From: Ornithinimicrobium sp. F0845
Lineage (GTDB): Bacteria; Actinomycetota; Actinomycetes; Actinomycetales; Dermatophilaceae
Assembly (NCBI RefSeq): GCF_023015765.1
Contig: NZ_JALKAL010000005.1
Coordinates: 62,001-126,000, forward strand
DNA: 64,000 bases
Direction of reading: 5' to 3'
The notes beneath the pieces were generated by a model. The model did no database searches. It had not been told where the DNA came from and saw only the letters and a program-made list of their open reading frames with translations. The stretch's first letter is position 1; the number at the start of each line of letters is the position of its first letter. Shown one piece after another: positions 46,044 through 55,568 of this stretch. The position numbers and the translations under genes were made by a program.

Positions 46044-46739
46044 TCAGAACAGCCGGGACGCGGTGTCGTCCATCCCGCGCAGCGCCTCATAGTCCAGCGT
46101 CACGCAGCGGATCCCGCGGTCGGTGGCCAGCACCCGCGCCTGCGGCTTGATCAGCTGGGCGGCGAAGACCCCCTGCACCGGGGCCAGGTGCGGGTCCCGG
46201 TTGAGCAGCTCGAGATAGCGGGTGAGCTGCTCCACGCCGTCGATGTCGCCGCGTCGTTTGATCTCCACGGCGACCGTCGCGCCGGAGCCGTCCCTGCAGA
46301 GGATGTCCACGGGCCCGATGGCGGTGGCATACTCCCGCCGCAGCAGCGAGTAGCCCTCGCCGAGGGTCGAGATGTGCTCGGCCAGCAGCGCCTGCAGCTG
46401 CGCCTCCACACCGTCCTTGACCAGCCCCGGGTCGACACCCAGGTCGTGGGAGGTGTCGGAGATGACCTCGTGCAGCCGGATCCGCAGGTGGTCCTCCCGC
46501 TTGCCGTGCTGCACCAGCCACACCGACTGGACCCCCTGCTCGGTCTCCTCGTCATCGGGGGCGAGCTCCGTCATACTGCACGGCGGGGCCATCCAGTTGA
46601 GGGGCTTGTAGGACCCGCCGTCCGAGTGGATCAGCACCGACCCGTCGGCCTTGACCATCAGCAGCCGGGTCGCCAGGGGGAGGTGGGCCTGCAGGGCCCC
46701 TTCATAGTCCACGCTGCACCGGGCGATCACGACACGCAC
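46044..46739 (-). CDS. nucS: Mismatch-specific endonuclease NucS/EndoMS
   Basis: 231-aa nuclease of the non-canonical mismatch repair system found in actinobacteria and archaea, which cuts both strands at G-T, G-G and T-T mismatches. N-terminal dimerisation and DNA-binding domain: [41 protein letters not shown]-terminal PD-(D/E)XK nuclease: [31 protein letters not shown]. The extreme C-terminus, TASRLF, looks like the sliding-clamp-binding tail known in this family. GTG at 46739 is 7 nt after TAGGGT. Divergent from the hydroxyacyl-CoA dehydrogenase gene. Confidence 0.94.
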   Translation of the reverse strand: MRVVIARCSVDYEGALQAHLPLATRLLMVKADGSVLIHSDGGSYKPLNWMAPPCSMTELAPDDEETEQGVQSVWLVQHGKREDHLRIRLHEVISDTSHDLGVDPGLVKDGVEAQLQALLAEHISTLGEGYSLLRREYATAIGPVDILCRDGSGATVAVEIKRRGDIDGVEQLTRYLELLNRDPHLAPVQGVFAAQLIKPQARVLATDRGIRCVTLDYEALRGMDDTASRLF

Positions 46740-46746
46740 GTCCACC

Positions 46747-46752
46747 ACCCTA
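46747..46752 (-). promoter_or_regulatory. Putative -10 box (TAGGGT) of leaderless nucS mRNA
   Basis: TAGGGT on the minus strand ends 7 nt before the nucS GTG at 46739. Confidence 0.4.
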
Positions 46753-46776
46753 AGCGGGGGGTGAGAGGATCTGCGC

Positions 46777-48432
46777 ATGGCACGTGAGATCGCAACCGTC
46801 GGAGTCGTCGGCCTGGGCACCATGGGTGCGGGCATCGTGGAGGTGTTCGCCCGGGGCGGGCTCACCGTGATCGGGGTGGAGAGCAGCCAGGAGTATGCCG
46901 AGCGCGGCCGGTCCATCCTGCAGGCCTCCACCGACCGGGCCGTCGCCAAGGGCAAGCTGGACGAGGCGGGGCAGGCCGACATCCTGGGGCGGATCACCAT
47001 CACCACGGAGTATGCCGAGCTCGCGCCGGTTGATCTCGTGGTCGAGGCCGTGCCGGAGATCATGTCCCTCAAGCACGAGGTCATCGGCCGGCTCGAGGAC
47101 GTGCTGCGCGAGGACGCCATCGTGGCCACCAACACCTCCAGCCTCTCGATCACTGAGATCGCCGCGCCCGCGAAGGTGCCCGGCCGGATCATCGGCATGC
47201 ACTTCTTCAACCCCGCGCCGATCCTCAAGCTGGTCGAGGTCATCACCACCCCGATGACCGACCCCGAGGTGACGGAGACGGTGCGCAGCCTGTCCGCGGG
47301 CCTGGGCAAGAAGCCGATCGTCGTCGGGGACCGGGCCGGCTTCGTGGCCAACTACCTGCTGTACGGCTACTACTGCACCGCGATGCGGATGCTGGAGAGC
47401 GGCCACGTCTCCCGCGAGGACCTGGACACCGCCGTCCACGTGGGCATCGGTCTGCCGATGGGGCCGCTGACCCTGGGGGACCTGGTCGGCCTGGACGTCA
47501 TGCACCACATCTCCGACGTCATCTACGGCCACAGCCGCAGCCCGCAGCACGCACCCAGCACGATGCTGGAGCGGATGGTGCTCTCCGGTCGGCACGGGCG
47601 CAAGACCGGGCGCGGGTTCTACACCTACGCCAAGGTGGGCAGCGGTCAGGTCGTCGAGGACGAGCTGACGCCGACGGCCGATGAGGGGCACGAGGTGTCC
47701 TCGGTCGCGGTGCTCGGGTCGGGCGCGCTGGCGCAGGAGCTGGTGGGGCGCTTCGAGGCGGGCGGTCTGGCCGTCACCCACGTGGCGGACGCCTCCGAGG
47801 ACCTCTTCGGGCTGGCGGCGGTCGGCCTGGTCGTCGAGGCCCAGGACGAGGACGTCGAGGAGGAGGCGGCCGAGGAGCTGCGTGACGTCGACGACCTGTT
47901 CGCCGAGCTGGGTGAGGTCACCGCGCCGGGGACGATCCTGGCCACGGTCAACACCTACTCCGCCGTGGCGCTCGCCGCGATCAGCGGCCGGCCCGAGGAC
48001 ACCGTGGTGCTGCGCGTGCACGCGCCGACCCCGAACGGTCAGGTGGTCGAGGTGGGTCGCACGATCAAGACCTCCGAGGAGACCGTCGCGACGCTGCGCT
48101 CGGTCGTGACTGCCATCGGCGCGGCACCGGTGGTCTGCAAGGACCGCACCGGTCTGGTCGTCGACGCGCTCCTGGTCACCCACCTCAACGACTGCGTGCG
48201 GATGCTGGACGAGGGCTATGCGTCGGCGGAGGACATCGACACGGCGCTGCTGTTCGGTCTGGGCTATCCGATGGGGCCCTTCGCGATGATCGACCACCTC
48301 GGCGCTGACGAGGTGCTCGCCGTGGCCGAGGAGCTCTACTCCGGAACCTCCGGCTTCCAGTCGCACCTGGCGCCCTCCCCGCTGCTCGTCGAGCACGTGC
48401 TCCTGGAGGAGCCCTTCCTCAGCGGGGAGTGA
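46777..48432 (+). CDS. 3-hydroxyacyl-CoA dehydrogenase, duplicated type
   Basis: 551 aa. NAD-binding [20 protein letters not shown] at the N-terminus, catalytic His region [17 protein letters not shown], then the first 3HCDH domain ([38 protein letters not shown]). A second Rossmann-like segment lacking a good GxGxxG and a second 3HCDH domain ([39 protein letters not shown]) follow. This layout matches PaaH/FadB-like proteins that oxidise 3-hydroxyacyl-CoA without an enoyl hydratase domain. Stop overlaps the next GTG. Confidence 0.93.
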   Translation: MAREIATVGVVGLGTMGAGIVEVFARGGLTVIGVESSQEYAERGRSILQASTDRAVAKGKLDEAGQADILGRITITTEYAELAPVDLVVEAVPEIMSLKHEVIGRLEDVLREDAIVATNTSSLSITEIAAPAKVPGRIIGMHFFNPAPILKLVEVITTPMTDPEVTETVRSLSAGLGKKPIVVGDRAGFVANYLLYGYYCTAMRMLESGHVSREDLDTAVHVGIGLPMGPLTLGDLVGLDVMHHISDVIYGHSRSPQHAPSTMLERMVLSGRHGRKTGRGFYTYAKVGSGQVVEDELTPTADEGHEVSSVAVLGSGALAQELVGRFEAGGLAVTHVADASEDLFGLAAVGLVVEAQDEDVEEEAAEELRDVDDLFAELGEVTAPGTILATVNTYSAVALAAISGRPEDTVVLRVHAPTPNGQVVEVGRTIKTSEETVATLRSVVTAIGAAPVVCKDRTGLVVDALLVTHLNDCVRMLDEGYASAEDIDTALLFGLGYPMGPFAMIDHLGADEVLAVAEELYSGTSGFQSHLAPSPLLVEHVLLEEPFLSGE

Positions 48433-48434
48433 TC

Positions 48435-48749
48435 ATGGGCCGCTCCAACCGCAAACGGCGCGGCGGCCGGGTCCCGCCGCGCCGGGGTGGGCCACCCGTG
48501 TCCGAGCGCGGTCCGGTGCTGGACGAGGTCGAGTTCGCCGGTCAGGAATGGACCTTCCGGCAGGTCCGGGGCAACGACTCGGGGCGCAGCTATCTGTGCC
48601 CCGGCTGCCAGCAGGACGTCTCGGCCGCCTCGGCCCACACCGTCGCCTGGCCGGCCTCGAGCATGTCTGGGGTGGAGAACCGCCGCCACTGGCACACCAC
48701 CTGCTGGAACGCACGCGACCGCCGCCGTCCGGGGCACGCCTGGGCCTGA
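48435..48749 (+). CDS. Small zinc-ribbon-like protein
   Basis: 104 aa from the ATG at 48435 (GTG at 48429 overlaps the upstream stop and is an alternative). A very basic N-terminus (GRSNRKRRGGRVPPRRGG) is followed by YLCPGCQQDVSAASAHTVAW and RRHWHTTCWNARDRRR; the CPGC pair with the later His and Cys could bind one zinc ion. Similar proteins in Streptomyces are often labelled ATP/GTP-binding without cause. The basic tail and zinc site suggest nucleic-acid binding, which is inference. Confidence 0.75.
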   Translation: MGRSNRKRRGGRVPPRRGGPPVSERGPVLDEVEFAGQEWTFRQVRGNDSGRSYLCPGCQQDVSAASAHTVAWPASSMSGVENRRHWHTTCWNARDRRRPGHAWA

Positions 48750-48802
48750 GCGCCGCTGCGTGCCCTCTCGATGCGCTCGGTGGAGGCGGAGCGGGACCAG
48801 CC

Positions 48803-48876
48803 ACGTCTTCGAGCGCCTCGCGGTTCCTCGAGCCGGTTGCAGCAGGCCCGAAGAGCGCCGGGGCGCTCGAAGACGT
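48803..48876. repeat. 15-bp inverted repeat between convergent genes
   Basis: ACGTCTTCGAGCGCC (48803-48817) and its exact complement (48862-48876) flank 44 nt. It lies between the stops at 48749 and 48910. It may serve as a bidirectional terminator, but the long loop and the absence of T-tracts are unusual. Confidence 0.7.
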
Positions 48877-48909
48877 CGGTCCGACCGGTGCCCACTCGGT
48901 GGGGAGGGG

Positions 48910-50316
48910 CTAGAGGCGCTGCTGGCGGGGGACGACGACCTCGTTGTAGAGCAGCAGCATGCCCGCGGCGACCGGGATGGCGATGAGGGCGCCGAGGACG
49001 CCCATGAGGGTGCCGCCGGCGAACACGGCGACGACGGTCAGGGCACCGGGCACGGAGACGGTGCGGGCCATGATGCGCGGCACGATGACGTAGTTCTCGA
49101 ACTGCTGGTAGACGAGGTAGTAGATGCACACGATCAGGGCGACGACCCAGCCCTGGCTCAGGGCCACGAGGGCCACGATCACCGCGCCGAGGGTGGCGCC
49201 GACCAGGGGGATAAGGCCGAGGATGCCGACCAGGACGGCGAGCACGATCGCGTAGGGCACCCCGAGCAGCTGCATCATGACCCAGGAGCAGGTGCCGTTG
49301 ATGGTGGCCACCGCGACCTGGCCCAGGGCATAACCGCCCACGCGTCGCATGATCTCCTCGGCCAGCCCGATGACCCGGGCCCGACGGCTCAGCGGCACGA
49401 TCTTGTAGGCCGCGTCCTTGACCGTCGGGAGAGCGGCAAGGAAGTAGAGCGTGAGCACGAGCGCGGTGAAGAAGCCGACCAGTCCGCCGGCCAGCGCACC
49501 GGCGACCCCGAGCACGCCTCCGAAGACCGAGGAGATGAAGGTGGTGTCCTCCAGGCGGTTCTCGATCTCGGTGTTGATCCGCTCGGCCAGGTCGTAGCGC
49601 TCGTTGAGGTCGATGAGCCACGGCTGGGCGTTGAGGTCCTCGAAGTAGCGGGGGGCGCGCTCGATCAAGGTGGAGGTCTCCTGCACGATCGTGGGCACCA
49701 CCAGCCAGCCGAACAGGCCCAGCACGGCGACCATGCCGAGGAAGACGGTGAACACCCCCGCCGGCCGGCTCAGGCCGCGACGGGTCAGGCTCTCCACGAT
49801 CGGGTTGAGCGCCAGGGTGGCGAAGACCGCGATGAGGATGAAGGTGATGACCGACCCCAACCGGCCCACGTTCTGGGCCAGCCACCAGGCGACCAGCACA
49901 CCGAGCGCCCCGAAGAAGCCGAACATGAACGGTGAGGTCACCGTCATCAGCTCGCGCCGTCGCTCGACGATCGGCTCATCCGACGGCTCCGCGTCCGGCG
50001 ACCCCGACGGGGCCTCAGCCAGCCCCGGCAGCGTGCCCTGCGCCGACGACGTGTGGGCCGCCTCGATCAGCTCGCGCTGCAGGCGGTTGCTCTCGGCCAG
50101 CTCGGTCAGCTGGGTCTCGCGGTAGCGGCGCCACGTCTCGACGGCCTCCTTGCTCCGGCCCCGCACACTGCCGCGCCCGCCGAGCGCGGGCAGCCGCAGC
50201 CGAAACCGCTCGCGCCGCCCGGTGTGGCCCGCCGACCGCCCCCCTGCATCCCCACCGGCGTGGACGCCCGGACCGGCGTCCGCCTCGCTCTCACTCACCG
50301 GATCATCCTCACCCAC
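48910..50316 (-). CDS. AI-2E family transporter
   Basis: 468-aa membrane protein. About 120 residues of charged N-terminal cytoplasmic sequence precede roughly eight membrane segments; the family stretches NPIVESLTRRGLSRPAGVF and ILGLIPLVGATLGAVIVALV are visible. Members were first linked to autoinducer-2 export and later to Na+(Li+)/H+ antiport, so the substrate is open. Start overlaps the 3' end of the epimerase gene by 8 nt. Confidence 0.88.
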   Translation of the reverse strand: MGEDDPVSESEADAGPGVHAGGDAGGRSAGHTGRRERFRLRLPALGGRGSVRGRSKEAVETWRRYRETQLTELAESNRLQRELIEAAHTSSAQGTLPGLAEAPSGSPDAEPSDEPIVERRRELMTVTSPFMFGFFGALGVLVAWWLAQNVGRLGSVITFILIAVFATLALNPIVESLTRRGLSRPAGVFTVFLGMVAVLGLFGWLVVPTIVQETSTLIERAPRYFEDLNAQPWLIDLNERYDLAERINTEIENRLEDTTFISSVFGGVLGVAGALAGGLVGFFTALVLTLYFLAALPTVKDAAYKIVPLSRRARVIGLAEEIMRRVGGYALGQVAVATINGTCSWVMMQLLGVPYAIVLAVLVGILGLIPLVGATLGAVIVALVALSQGWVVALIVCIYYLVYQQFENYVIVPRIMARTVSVPGALTVVAVFAGGTLMGVLGALIAIPVAAGMLLLYNEVVVPRQQRL

Positions 50317-50812
50317 GCGGCGGTGCTTCCGTCAGCAGCGCGCCCGCGCCGGCCGCAGCTTCGCCGGCCGGCGGCTCGACGAGCTCGACGAGCACACCGC
50401 CGGCGTCTTTGGGGTGCACGAAGTTGATGCGGCTCCCGCCGGTCCCGCGGCGCGGGGCGTCATAGAGCAGGCGCAGCCCGCGGTCCCGCAGCACCTCGGA
50501 CACCGCCTCGACGTCGGCGACCCGGTAGGCCAGCTGCTGCAGCCCCGGCCCGGAGCGGTCCAGGAACCTGGCGATCGTGGACTCGGGCGTGCTCGGGGCG
50601 AGCAGCTGGATCTGGGTGGACCCGGCGGGAGCGCCGGACGGCGCCAGCATCGCCTCGCGCACGCCCTGCTCGTCGTTGGTCTCCTCGTGCAGCACCACCA
50701 GGCCCAGCACGTCACGGTGGAAGGCGATCGCCTCGTCGAGGTCGGGCACGGCCAGACCCACGTGGTCGATGGCGAGCAGGAGCGGGACGACGTCGTCGGG
50801 CAGGCCGGTCAT
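50309..50812 (-). CDS. mce: Methylmalonyl-CoA epimerase
   Basis: 167-aa VOC-fold enzyme that interconverts (2S)- and (2R)-methylmalonyl-CoA. The metal ligands fit: His in IDHVGLAVPDLDEAIAFHRD, Gln in STQIQLLAP, and Glu in GGVLVELVEPP. ATG at 50812 with TAGGCT ending 6 nt upstream, so probably leaderless. Its presence implies that the organism runs propionate/methylmalonyl-CoA metabolism, although the mutase in this window looks isobutyryl-type. Confidence 0.9.
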   Translation of the reverse strand: MTGLPDDVVPLLLAIDHVGLAVPDLDEAIAFHRDVLGLVVLHEETNDEQGVREAMLAPSGAPAGSTQIQLLAPSTPESTIARFLDRSGPGLQQLAYRVADVEAVSEVLRDRGLRLLYDAPRRGTGGSRINFVHPKDAGGVLVELVEPPAGEAAAGAGALLTEAPPRG

Positions 50813-50818
50813 GGGCCG

Positions 50819-50824
50819 AGCCTA
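50819..50824 (-). promoter_or_regulatory. Putative -10 box (TAGGCT) of leaderless mce mRNA
   Basis: TAGGCT on the minus strand ends 6 nt before the mce ATG. Confidence 0.45.
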
Positions 50825-50888
50825 CCGACCGGCGGCGACACGACAGGCGGGCCGGGCAGCCCGGCGTGAAGCCGGTGGTCCGGGGACG

Positions 50889-50894
50889 TACCGT
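50889..50894 (+). promoter_or_regulatory. Putative -10 box (TACCGT) of a leaderless transcript
   Basis: TACCGT ends 6 nt before the amidohydrolase ATG at 50901, the same arrangement as at 11404. Confidence 0.45.
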
Positions 50895-50900
50895 GCAGCC

Positions 50901-52502
50901 ATGACCGATCTGCTGGTGCGCGGGGTCCGGCCCGTGCCACTGGACCTGACCGTCGCCGGCGTGCCCCACGCCGCCGACACGACCCACGCTGCCACGAAGA
51001 CCCACGCCGCCGACACGACCCACGCCACCGGCGAGCGGACGGCGGGGAGCCGGCCCGTCGACATACTCATCAGGGACGGCCGGGTCGCCGCAGTCGGGAC
51101 CGACCTGCCCGCGGGCGGTGTGCCGGAGCTCGCGGGGGAGGGCCGGTGGGTCGTGCCCGGCCTGTGGGACCACCACGTGCACGCCGTGCAGTGGGCGATG
51201 GTCCGCTCGCGCCTGGACGTCTCCGCAGCCGTCAGCGTGGAGCACGCCCTGAGCATTCTGGCGGGCGCGCTCGGGGCCGACCCCGCGGCCACCGCGCCGC
51301 TGGTCGCGTGGGGACACCGCAGCGCGGGTTGGCCGCAGCCGCCGACGACCGCGCACCTGGACGCCGTGAGCCCGGTCAGGCCCGTCGTGCTGATCAGCGG
51401 GGACGGACACCACGGGTGGCTCAACTCCGCCGCGATGGCCCTGCTGGGCGCGCCCTACCGCGCGGAGGTGATCCAGGAGGAGGAGTGGTTCGCGATCTAC
51501 GACCGGCTGGGGGAGCTGCCTGGCGCCGCCGACCAGGGGGAGGCGGCGGTGATCGACGCCGTCCGGGACGCCCGGGCCCGCGGGCTGGTCGGGATGGTGG
51601 ACCTGGAGTTCAGTCCCGCGTGGGACCAGTGGCCGCGGCGCATCGCTCAGGTCGGCCCGTTCCGGGTGCGGACCGGCGTCTATCCCGGGCGCCTGGCCGA
51701 GGTCCTCGACCGTGGCTGGCGCTCCGGGGACCCGCTGCCGGGCACCGACGGCTGGGCCGTCATGGGGCCGCTGAAGGTGATCTCCGACGGCTCCCTCAAC
51801 ACCCGGACGGCGTGGTGCTGCGAGCCGTATGCCGTGACGCACCCGGGCGCCTCCGGTCCGGTGGGCGCCCCGCACCTGGGCGCGGCGAACTACAGCGAGG
51901 ACGAGCTGCGCGCCGTGGTCGACCTGGCCCACGGGAGCGGGCTGGAGGTCGCGCTGCACGCGATCGGGGACCGGGCGGTGCGCCAGGCGCTGCACGTGCT
52001 GCAGGCCACCGGTGCCCGCGGCTCCATCGAGCACGCCCAGCTGGTGGCTGTGGCCGACCTGCCGCTGTGGGCGGGTCTGCCGGTGCGCGGCAGTGTGCAG
52101 CCCGCGCACCTGCTGGACGACCGGACGGTCACCGAGCAGTACTGGCCGGAGCGGACCGACCGGACCTTCGCCCTGCGCAGACTCGTGGAGCACGGCATAC
52201 CCCTGGCGCTGGGGTCCGATGCCCCAGTGGCGCCGCTCGACCCCTGGCTGGCGATGGCCGCGGCGGTGCACCGCGCGCCGGACGGCGGGGACGCCTGGCA
52301 CCCCGAGCTGGCGCTCACCCCGGCCGAGGCGCTGGGTGCCTCGACCGACGGGCGCTCGCTGCGGGTGGGCGAGCCGGGTGACCTCGCGCTGCTCGAGGCC
52401 GACCCGCTGGCCGGCGACGACCCGGTCGAGCAGGCACGGGTGCTGCGCCGGATGGCTGTGTCGGCGACCGTGGTGGGCGGTCACGTGGTGCACGGCAGCT
52501 GA
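50901..52502 (+). CDS. YtcJ-like amidohydrolase
   Basis: 533-aa metal-dependent hydrolase. WVVPGLWDHHVHAVQWAMV holds the HxH metal ligands (D-H-H-V-H). A conserved ISGDGHHGWLNSAAM, VALHAIGDRAVRQAL and the final Asp in PLALGSDAPVAPLDPW follow. It belongs with YtcJ/imidazolone-type enzymes of unknown substrate. An unusual 18-bp tandem repeat near the N-terminus (50965-51036) encodes THAADT-like repeats between the first two strands. Probably leaderless. Confidence 0.87.
   Translation: MTDLLVRGVRPVPLDLTVAGVPHAADTTHAATKTHAADTTHATGERTAGSRPVDILIRDGRVAAVGTDLPAGGVPELAGEGRWVVPGLWDHHVHAVQWAMVRSRLDVSAAVSVEHALSILAGALGADPAATAPLVAWGHRSAGWPQPPTTAHLDAVSPVRPVVLISGDGHHGWLNSAAMALLGAPYRAEVIQEEEWFAIYDRLGELPGAADQGEAAVIDAVRDARARGLVGMVDLEFSPAWDQWPRRIAQVGPFRVRTGVYPGRLAEVLDRGWRSGDPLPGTDGWAVMGPLKVISDGSLNTRTAWCCEPYAVTHPGASGPVGAPHLGAANYSEDELRAVVDLAHGSGLEVALHAIGDRAVRQALHVLQATGARGSIEHAQLVAVADLPLWAGLPVRGSVQPAHLLDDRTVTEQYWPERTDRTFALRRLVEHGIPLALGSDAPVAPLDPWLAMAAAVHRAPDGGDAWHPELALTPAEALGASTDGRSLRVGEPGDLALLEADPLAGDDPVEQARVLRRMAVSATVVGGHVVHGS
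50965..51036. repeat. 18-bp tandem repeat, four units, inside the amidohydrolase gene
   Basis: CCCACGCCGCCGACACGA at 50965 and again, identical, at 51001; diverged units at 50983 and 51019. In frame, it adds six residues per unit. Confidence 0.9.
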
Positions 52503-52619
52503 TCGGGACGACTCCGGGCGCCCGCACGCCCCCCACCGGCACCGTGGTCCGAGGCGTCCCTCCCGCTCGTTACGATGGGAGGACTCGATCACGCATCCAC
52601 CGAAGTGCTGGAGGACCCC

Positions 52620-53846
52620 ATGACTGCACCCACTGACGCCCCGACCACGGCCCACCCCGTCTCGGTCATCGTCGCCGGCGCCCGCACCCCGATGGGTCGC
52701 ATGTCCGGCGGGCTCAAGGACTTCTCCGGCAGCGACCTGGGCGGCTTCGCGATCAAGGGCGCCCTGGAGAAGGCCGGTGTCTCCGGCGACCAGGTCGACT
52801 ACGTGATCATGGGCCAGGTCCTCACCGCCGGTGCCGGGCAGATTCCGGCCCGTCAGGCCGCCGTCAAGGCCGGCATCCCGATGGACGTGCCGGCGCTGAC
52901 CATCAACAAGGTCTGCCTCTCCGGTCTGGACGCCATCGCGCTGGCCGACCAGCTGATCCGCGCCGGCGAGTTCGACGTGGTCGTGGCCGGTGGCCAGGAG
53001 TCGATGACCAACGCCCCGCACCTGCTGGAGAAGAGCCGCGCCGGCTTCAAGTACGGCGACGTCACGATGCGCGACCACATGGCCTACGACGGACTGTGGG
53101 ACGCCTTCACCGACCAGGCGATGGGCAACCTGACCGAGGACGCCAATGTCGCGGACCGGGCCTTCACCCGCGAGGAGCAGGACGCCTTCTCCGCGCGCAG
53201 CCACCAACTGGCCGCCAAGGCCTGGGAGGACGGCACGTTCGACGACGAGGTGGTCACCGTCCAGGTGCCGCAGCGCAAGGGCGACCCCGTCGACTTCCGC
53301 AACGACGAGGGCATCCGTGCCGAGACCACAACCGAGTCGCTCGGCAGGCTCCGCCCGGCGTTCTCCAGGGACGGCACGATCACGGCCGGCAGCGCCTCCC
53401 AGATATCCGACGGTGCGGCCGCCGTCGTGGTGATGAGCAAGGCCAAGGCGCAGGAGCTCGGGCTGTCCTGGATCGCCGAGATCGGCGCGCACGGCGTCGT
53501 CGCCGGCCCCGACTCCTCGCTGCAGAGCCAGCCGGCCAACGCCATCCGGGCCGCCTGCAAGAAGGAGGGCATCGAGCCCACCGACCTCGACGTCGTCGAG
53601 ATCAACGAGGCCTTCGCCGCGGTCGGCCTGGCCTCCACCAAGGAGCTCGGCCTGGACCCGGAGAAGGTCAACCCCAACGGCGGCGCGATCGCCCTGGGTC
53701 ACCCGATCGGTATGTCGGGTGCTCGCCTCGTCCTGACCCTCGCCCTCGAGCTGGGTCGCCGGGGCGGTGGCACCGGCGCCGCGGCCCTGTGCGGTGGCGG
53801 CGGGCAGGGCGACGCCCTGATCGTCCGCGTGCCGGCCCAGGACTGA
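52620..53846 (+). CDS. Acetyl-CoA C-acetyltransferase (thiolase)
   Basis: 408 aa. Catalytic Cys99 in [15 protein letters not shown], the His in [20 protein letters not shown] and the second Cys in [33 protein letters not shown] is the family's NEAFA motif. Runs thiolytic cleavage or acetoacetyl-CoA formation. ATG at 52620 after GGAGG. Precedes meaB by 10 nt, so the two are co-transcribed. Confidence 0.95.
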   Translation: MTAPTDAPTTAHPVSVIVAGARTPMGRMSGGLKDFSGSDLGGFAIKGALEKAGVSGDQVDYVIMGQVLTAGAGQIPARQAAVKAGIPMDVPALTINKVCLSGLDAIALADQLIRAGEFDVVVAGGQESMTNAPHLLEKSRAGFKYGDVTMRDHMAYDGLWDAFTDQAMGNLTEDANVADRAFTREEQDAFSARSHQLAAKAWEDGTFDDEVVTVQVPQRKGDPVDFRNDEGIRAETTTESLGRLRPAFSRDGTITAGSASQISDGAAAVVVMSKAKAQELGLSWIAEIGAHGVVAGPDSSLQSQPANAIRAACKKEGIEPTDLDVVEINEAFAAVGLASTKELGLDPEKVNPNGGAIALGHPIGMSGARLVLTLALELGRRGGGTGAAALCGGGGQGDALIVRVPAQD

Positions 53847-53856
53847 GCCCGCCTGC

Positions 53857-54816
53857 ATGGCGCGCCGCGAGGTCGACGTCCCCGCCCTGGTCGAGCAGGC
53901 CAGGGCGGGTTCGCCGCGCGCGGTGGCCCGCCTGATCACCCTGGTCGAGAACGACCACCCGGCGCTGCGTGAGGTGATGGCCGCCCTGGCGCCACACACC
54001 GGTCACGCCCACGTCATCGGGCTCACCGGCAGTCCCGGCGTCGGCAAGTCCACCAGCACCTCGATGCTGGTCAGCGGGCTGCGCGGCCGTGACCTGCGGG
54101 TCGGTGTGCTGGCCGTCGACCCGTCCTCACCGTTCTCCGGCGGCGCGTTGCTGGGGGACCGGATCCGGATGACCGACCACGTCCTGGACCCCGAGGTCTA
54201 TATCCGGTCGATGGCCAGCCGCGGACACCTGGGTGGTCTGTCGTGGAGCACCCCGCAGGCGCTGCGGGTCCTGGACGCCGCCGGGTGCGATGTCGTCCTC
54301 GTCGAGACCGTCGGCGTCGGACAGAGCGAGGTGGAGGTCGCCGGCCTGGCGGACACCACCCTGGTCCTGCTCGCGCCCGGCATGGGGGACGGGGTGCAGG
54401 CGGCCAAGGCCGGCATCCTGGAGATCGGCGACGTCTTCGTGGTCAACAAGGCCGACCGCGAGGGGGCCGACAACACGGTCCGCGAGCTGCGCCACATGAT
54501 CAGCCTGGGCGACCGCACCGAGCCCGGCCTCTGGCGGCCGCCGGTCGTGAAGACGATCGCCGACCGCGGTGAGGGGCTCGACGAGGTGCTCGAGGCGCTC
54601 GACAAGCACCGTGCGTGGATGGAGGGCAACGACGAGCTGCACCGTCGCCGGGTGCGTCGTGCCACCGCCGAGATCGAGGCCATCGCGCTCGCCCAGCTGC
54701 GCGAGCGGATGGGTGACCTCGGGCACGGAGACGACCTCACCTCCGCGGCCGAGGAGGTCGTGGCGGGCGAGACCGACCCCTACGCCGCCGCGGACCGCGT
54801 GGTCGCCGCGCTCTGA
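53857..54816 (+). CDS. meaB: MeaB/ArgK-type GTPase, chaperone of B12-dependent mutases
   Basis: 319-aa G3E GTPase that gates adenosylcobalamin loading and protects the mutase. P-loop GSPGVGKSTSTSMLVSGLRG, VDPSSPFSGGALLGDRIRM (switch region), ETVGVGQSEVEVAGLADTTL and NKADREGADNTVREL. The C-terminal dimerisation helix is present. The mutase it serves is most likely the one at 56998, with three unrelated genes between. Confidence 0.95.
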   Translation: MARREVDVPALVEQARAGSPRAVARLITLVENDHPALREVMAALAPHTGHAHVIGLTGSPGVGKSTSTSMLVSGLRGRDLRVGVLAVDPSSPFSGGALLGDRIRMTDHVLDPEVYIRSMASRGHLGGLSWSTPQALRVLDAAGCDVVLVETVGVGQSEVEVAGLADTTLVLLAPGMGDGVQAAKAGILEIGDVFVVNKADREGADNTVRELRHMISLGDRTEPGLWRPPVVKTIADRGEGLDEVLEALDKHRAWMEGNDELHRRRVRRATAEIEAIALAQLRERMGDLGHGDDLTSAAEEVVAGETDPYAAADRVVAAL

Positions 54817-54850
54817 GGGGACCGAAGGGCAGCAGACTGCCGCACCGGGC

Positions 54851-55423
54851 TCAGCTCCCGGAGCGCGCCGGCGGTGCCACGAGCTCGGCGGGGACGAGGT
54901 CGATCTCGAACGGACGCTGCAGCACGAGTCGCTCCGAGCCACGTGCCTCGCCAGCGTCGACATAACGACCGTCCGACAGGTCCAGCGCGAGCACCGAGGG
55001 CTCCGCAGGGTCGACCAACCAGTAGGACTGCACTCCAGAGTCCTCGTACTTGGAGCGCTTGAGCACCAGGTCTTTGCGCCGCGTGGAGGGGGAGAGCACC
55101 TCCACGGCCAGGACCAGCGGCACCGTGATGTTCTTGACCGCGACGTCCTCCGCGCGGACCACCAACAGGTCGGGCTGCAGGGACGTCCGCAGATCTGGAC
55201 GCCAGTCGACGGGGGAGAGGAAGACCTCCAGGCCGGGCGGGCAGGCCCGCCGCAGCGCGAGGTGGAGATTGCCGATCGCTCGCTGGTGCATGAGCACCGG
55301 TGCAGGCGTCACGAGGAGCAGCCCGTCGAGCAGTTCATACTGCAGGCCGTCGTCCGGCAGGCGGTCGAGGTCGTCGACCGTCCACTCCTCGCCCGTGCGC
55401 GGCATGGCCGTCATGACACCCAT
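54851..55423 (-). CDS. Uma2-family (DUF820) putative endonuclease
   Basis: 190 aa with a PD-(D/E)XK-like core: QPDLLVVRAEDVAVKNI, then LAVEVLSPSTRRKDLVLKRS and YWLVDPAEPSVLAL. These proteins are abundant in actinobacteria and cyanobacteria and of unproven role; no methylase partner is near. ATG at 55423 has GAGAGGTGG just upstream; 55414 and 55405 are in-frame alternatives. Convergent with meaB. Confidence 0.85.
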   Translation of the reverse strand: MGVMTAMPRTGEEWTVDDLDRLPDDGLQYELLDGLLLVTPAPVLMHQRAIGNLHLALRRACPPGLEVFLSPVDWRPDLRTSLQPDLLVVRAEDVAVKNITVPLVLAVEVLSPSTRRKDLVLKRSKYEDSGVQSYWLVDPAEPSVLALDLSDGRYVDAGEARGSERLVLQRPFEIDLVPAELVAPPARSGS

Positions 55424-55556
55424 CGTCCACCTCTCGGCCCCGCTTGTCACCATCAGACACGAGACCATCGTCGGCCATTCGACGGCAAGACGGGTTCCTT
55501 CATCCACAGGGCGCGCTCAGCGCGGCTCGACCATGGCCAACCAGCCGACCCGGGGC

Positions 55557-55562
55557 TAGGTT
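55557..55562 (+). promoter_or_regulatory. Putative -10 box (TAGGTT) of a leaderless transcript
   Basis: TAGGTT ends 6 nt before the ATG at 55569. Confidence 0.45.
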
Positions 55563-55568
55563 GGGTTC

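Noticed and set aside
46740-47351. A longer nucS start giving about 435 aa
   Set aside because: The extra N-terminus would be antisense to the start of the hydroxyacyl-CoA dehydrogenase gene. The family begins at [12 protein letters not shown], and TAGGGT precedes that start by 7 nt.
50712-53999. A 1,095-codon open frame on the minus strand
   Set aside because: It is antisense to the amidohydrolase and thiolase genes, both of which carry catalytic motifs.
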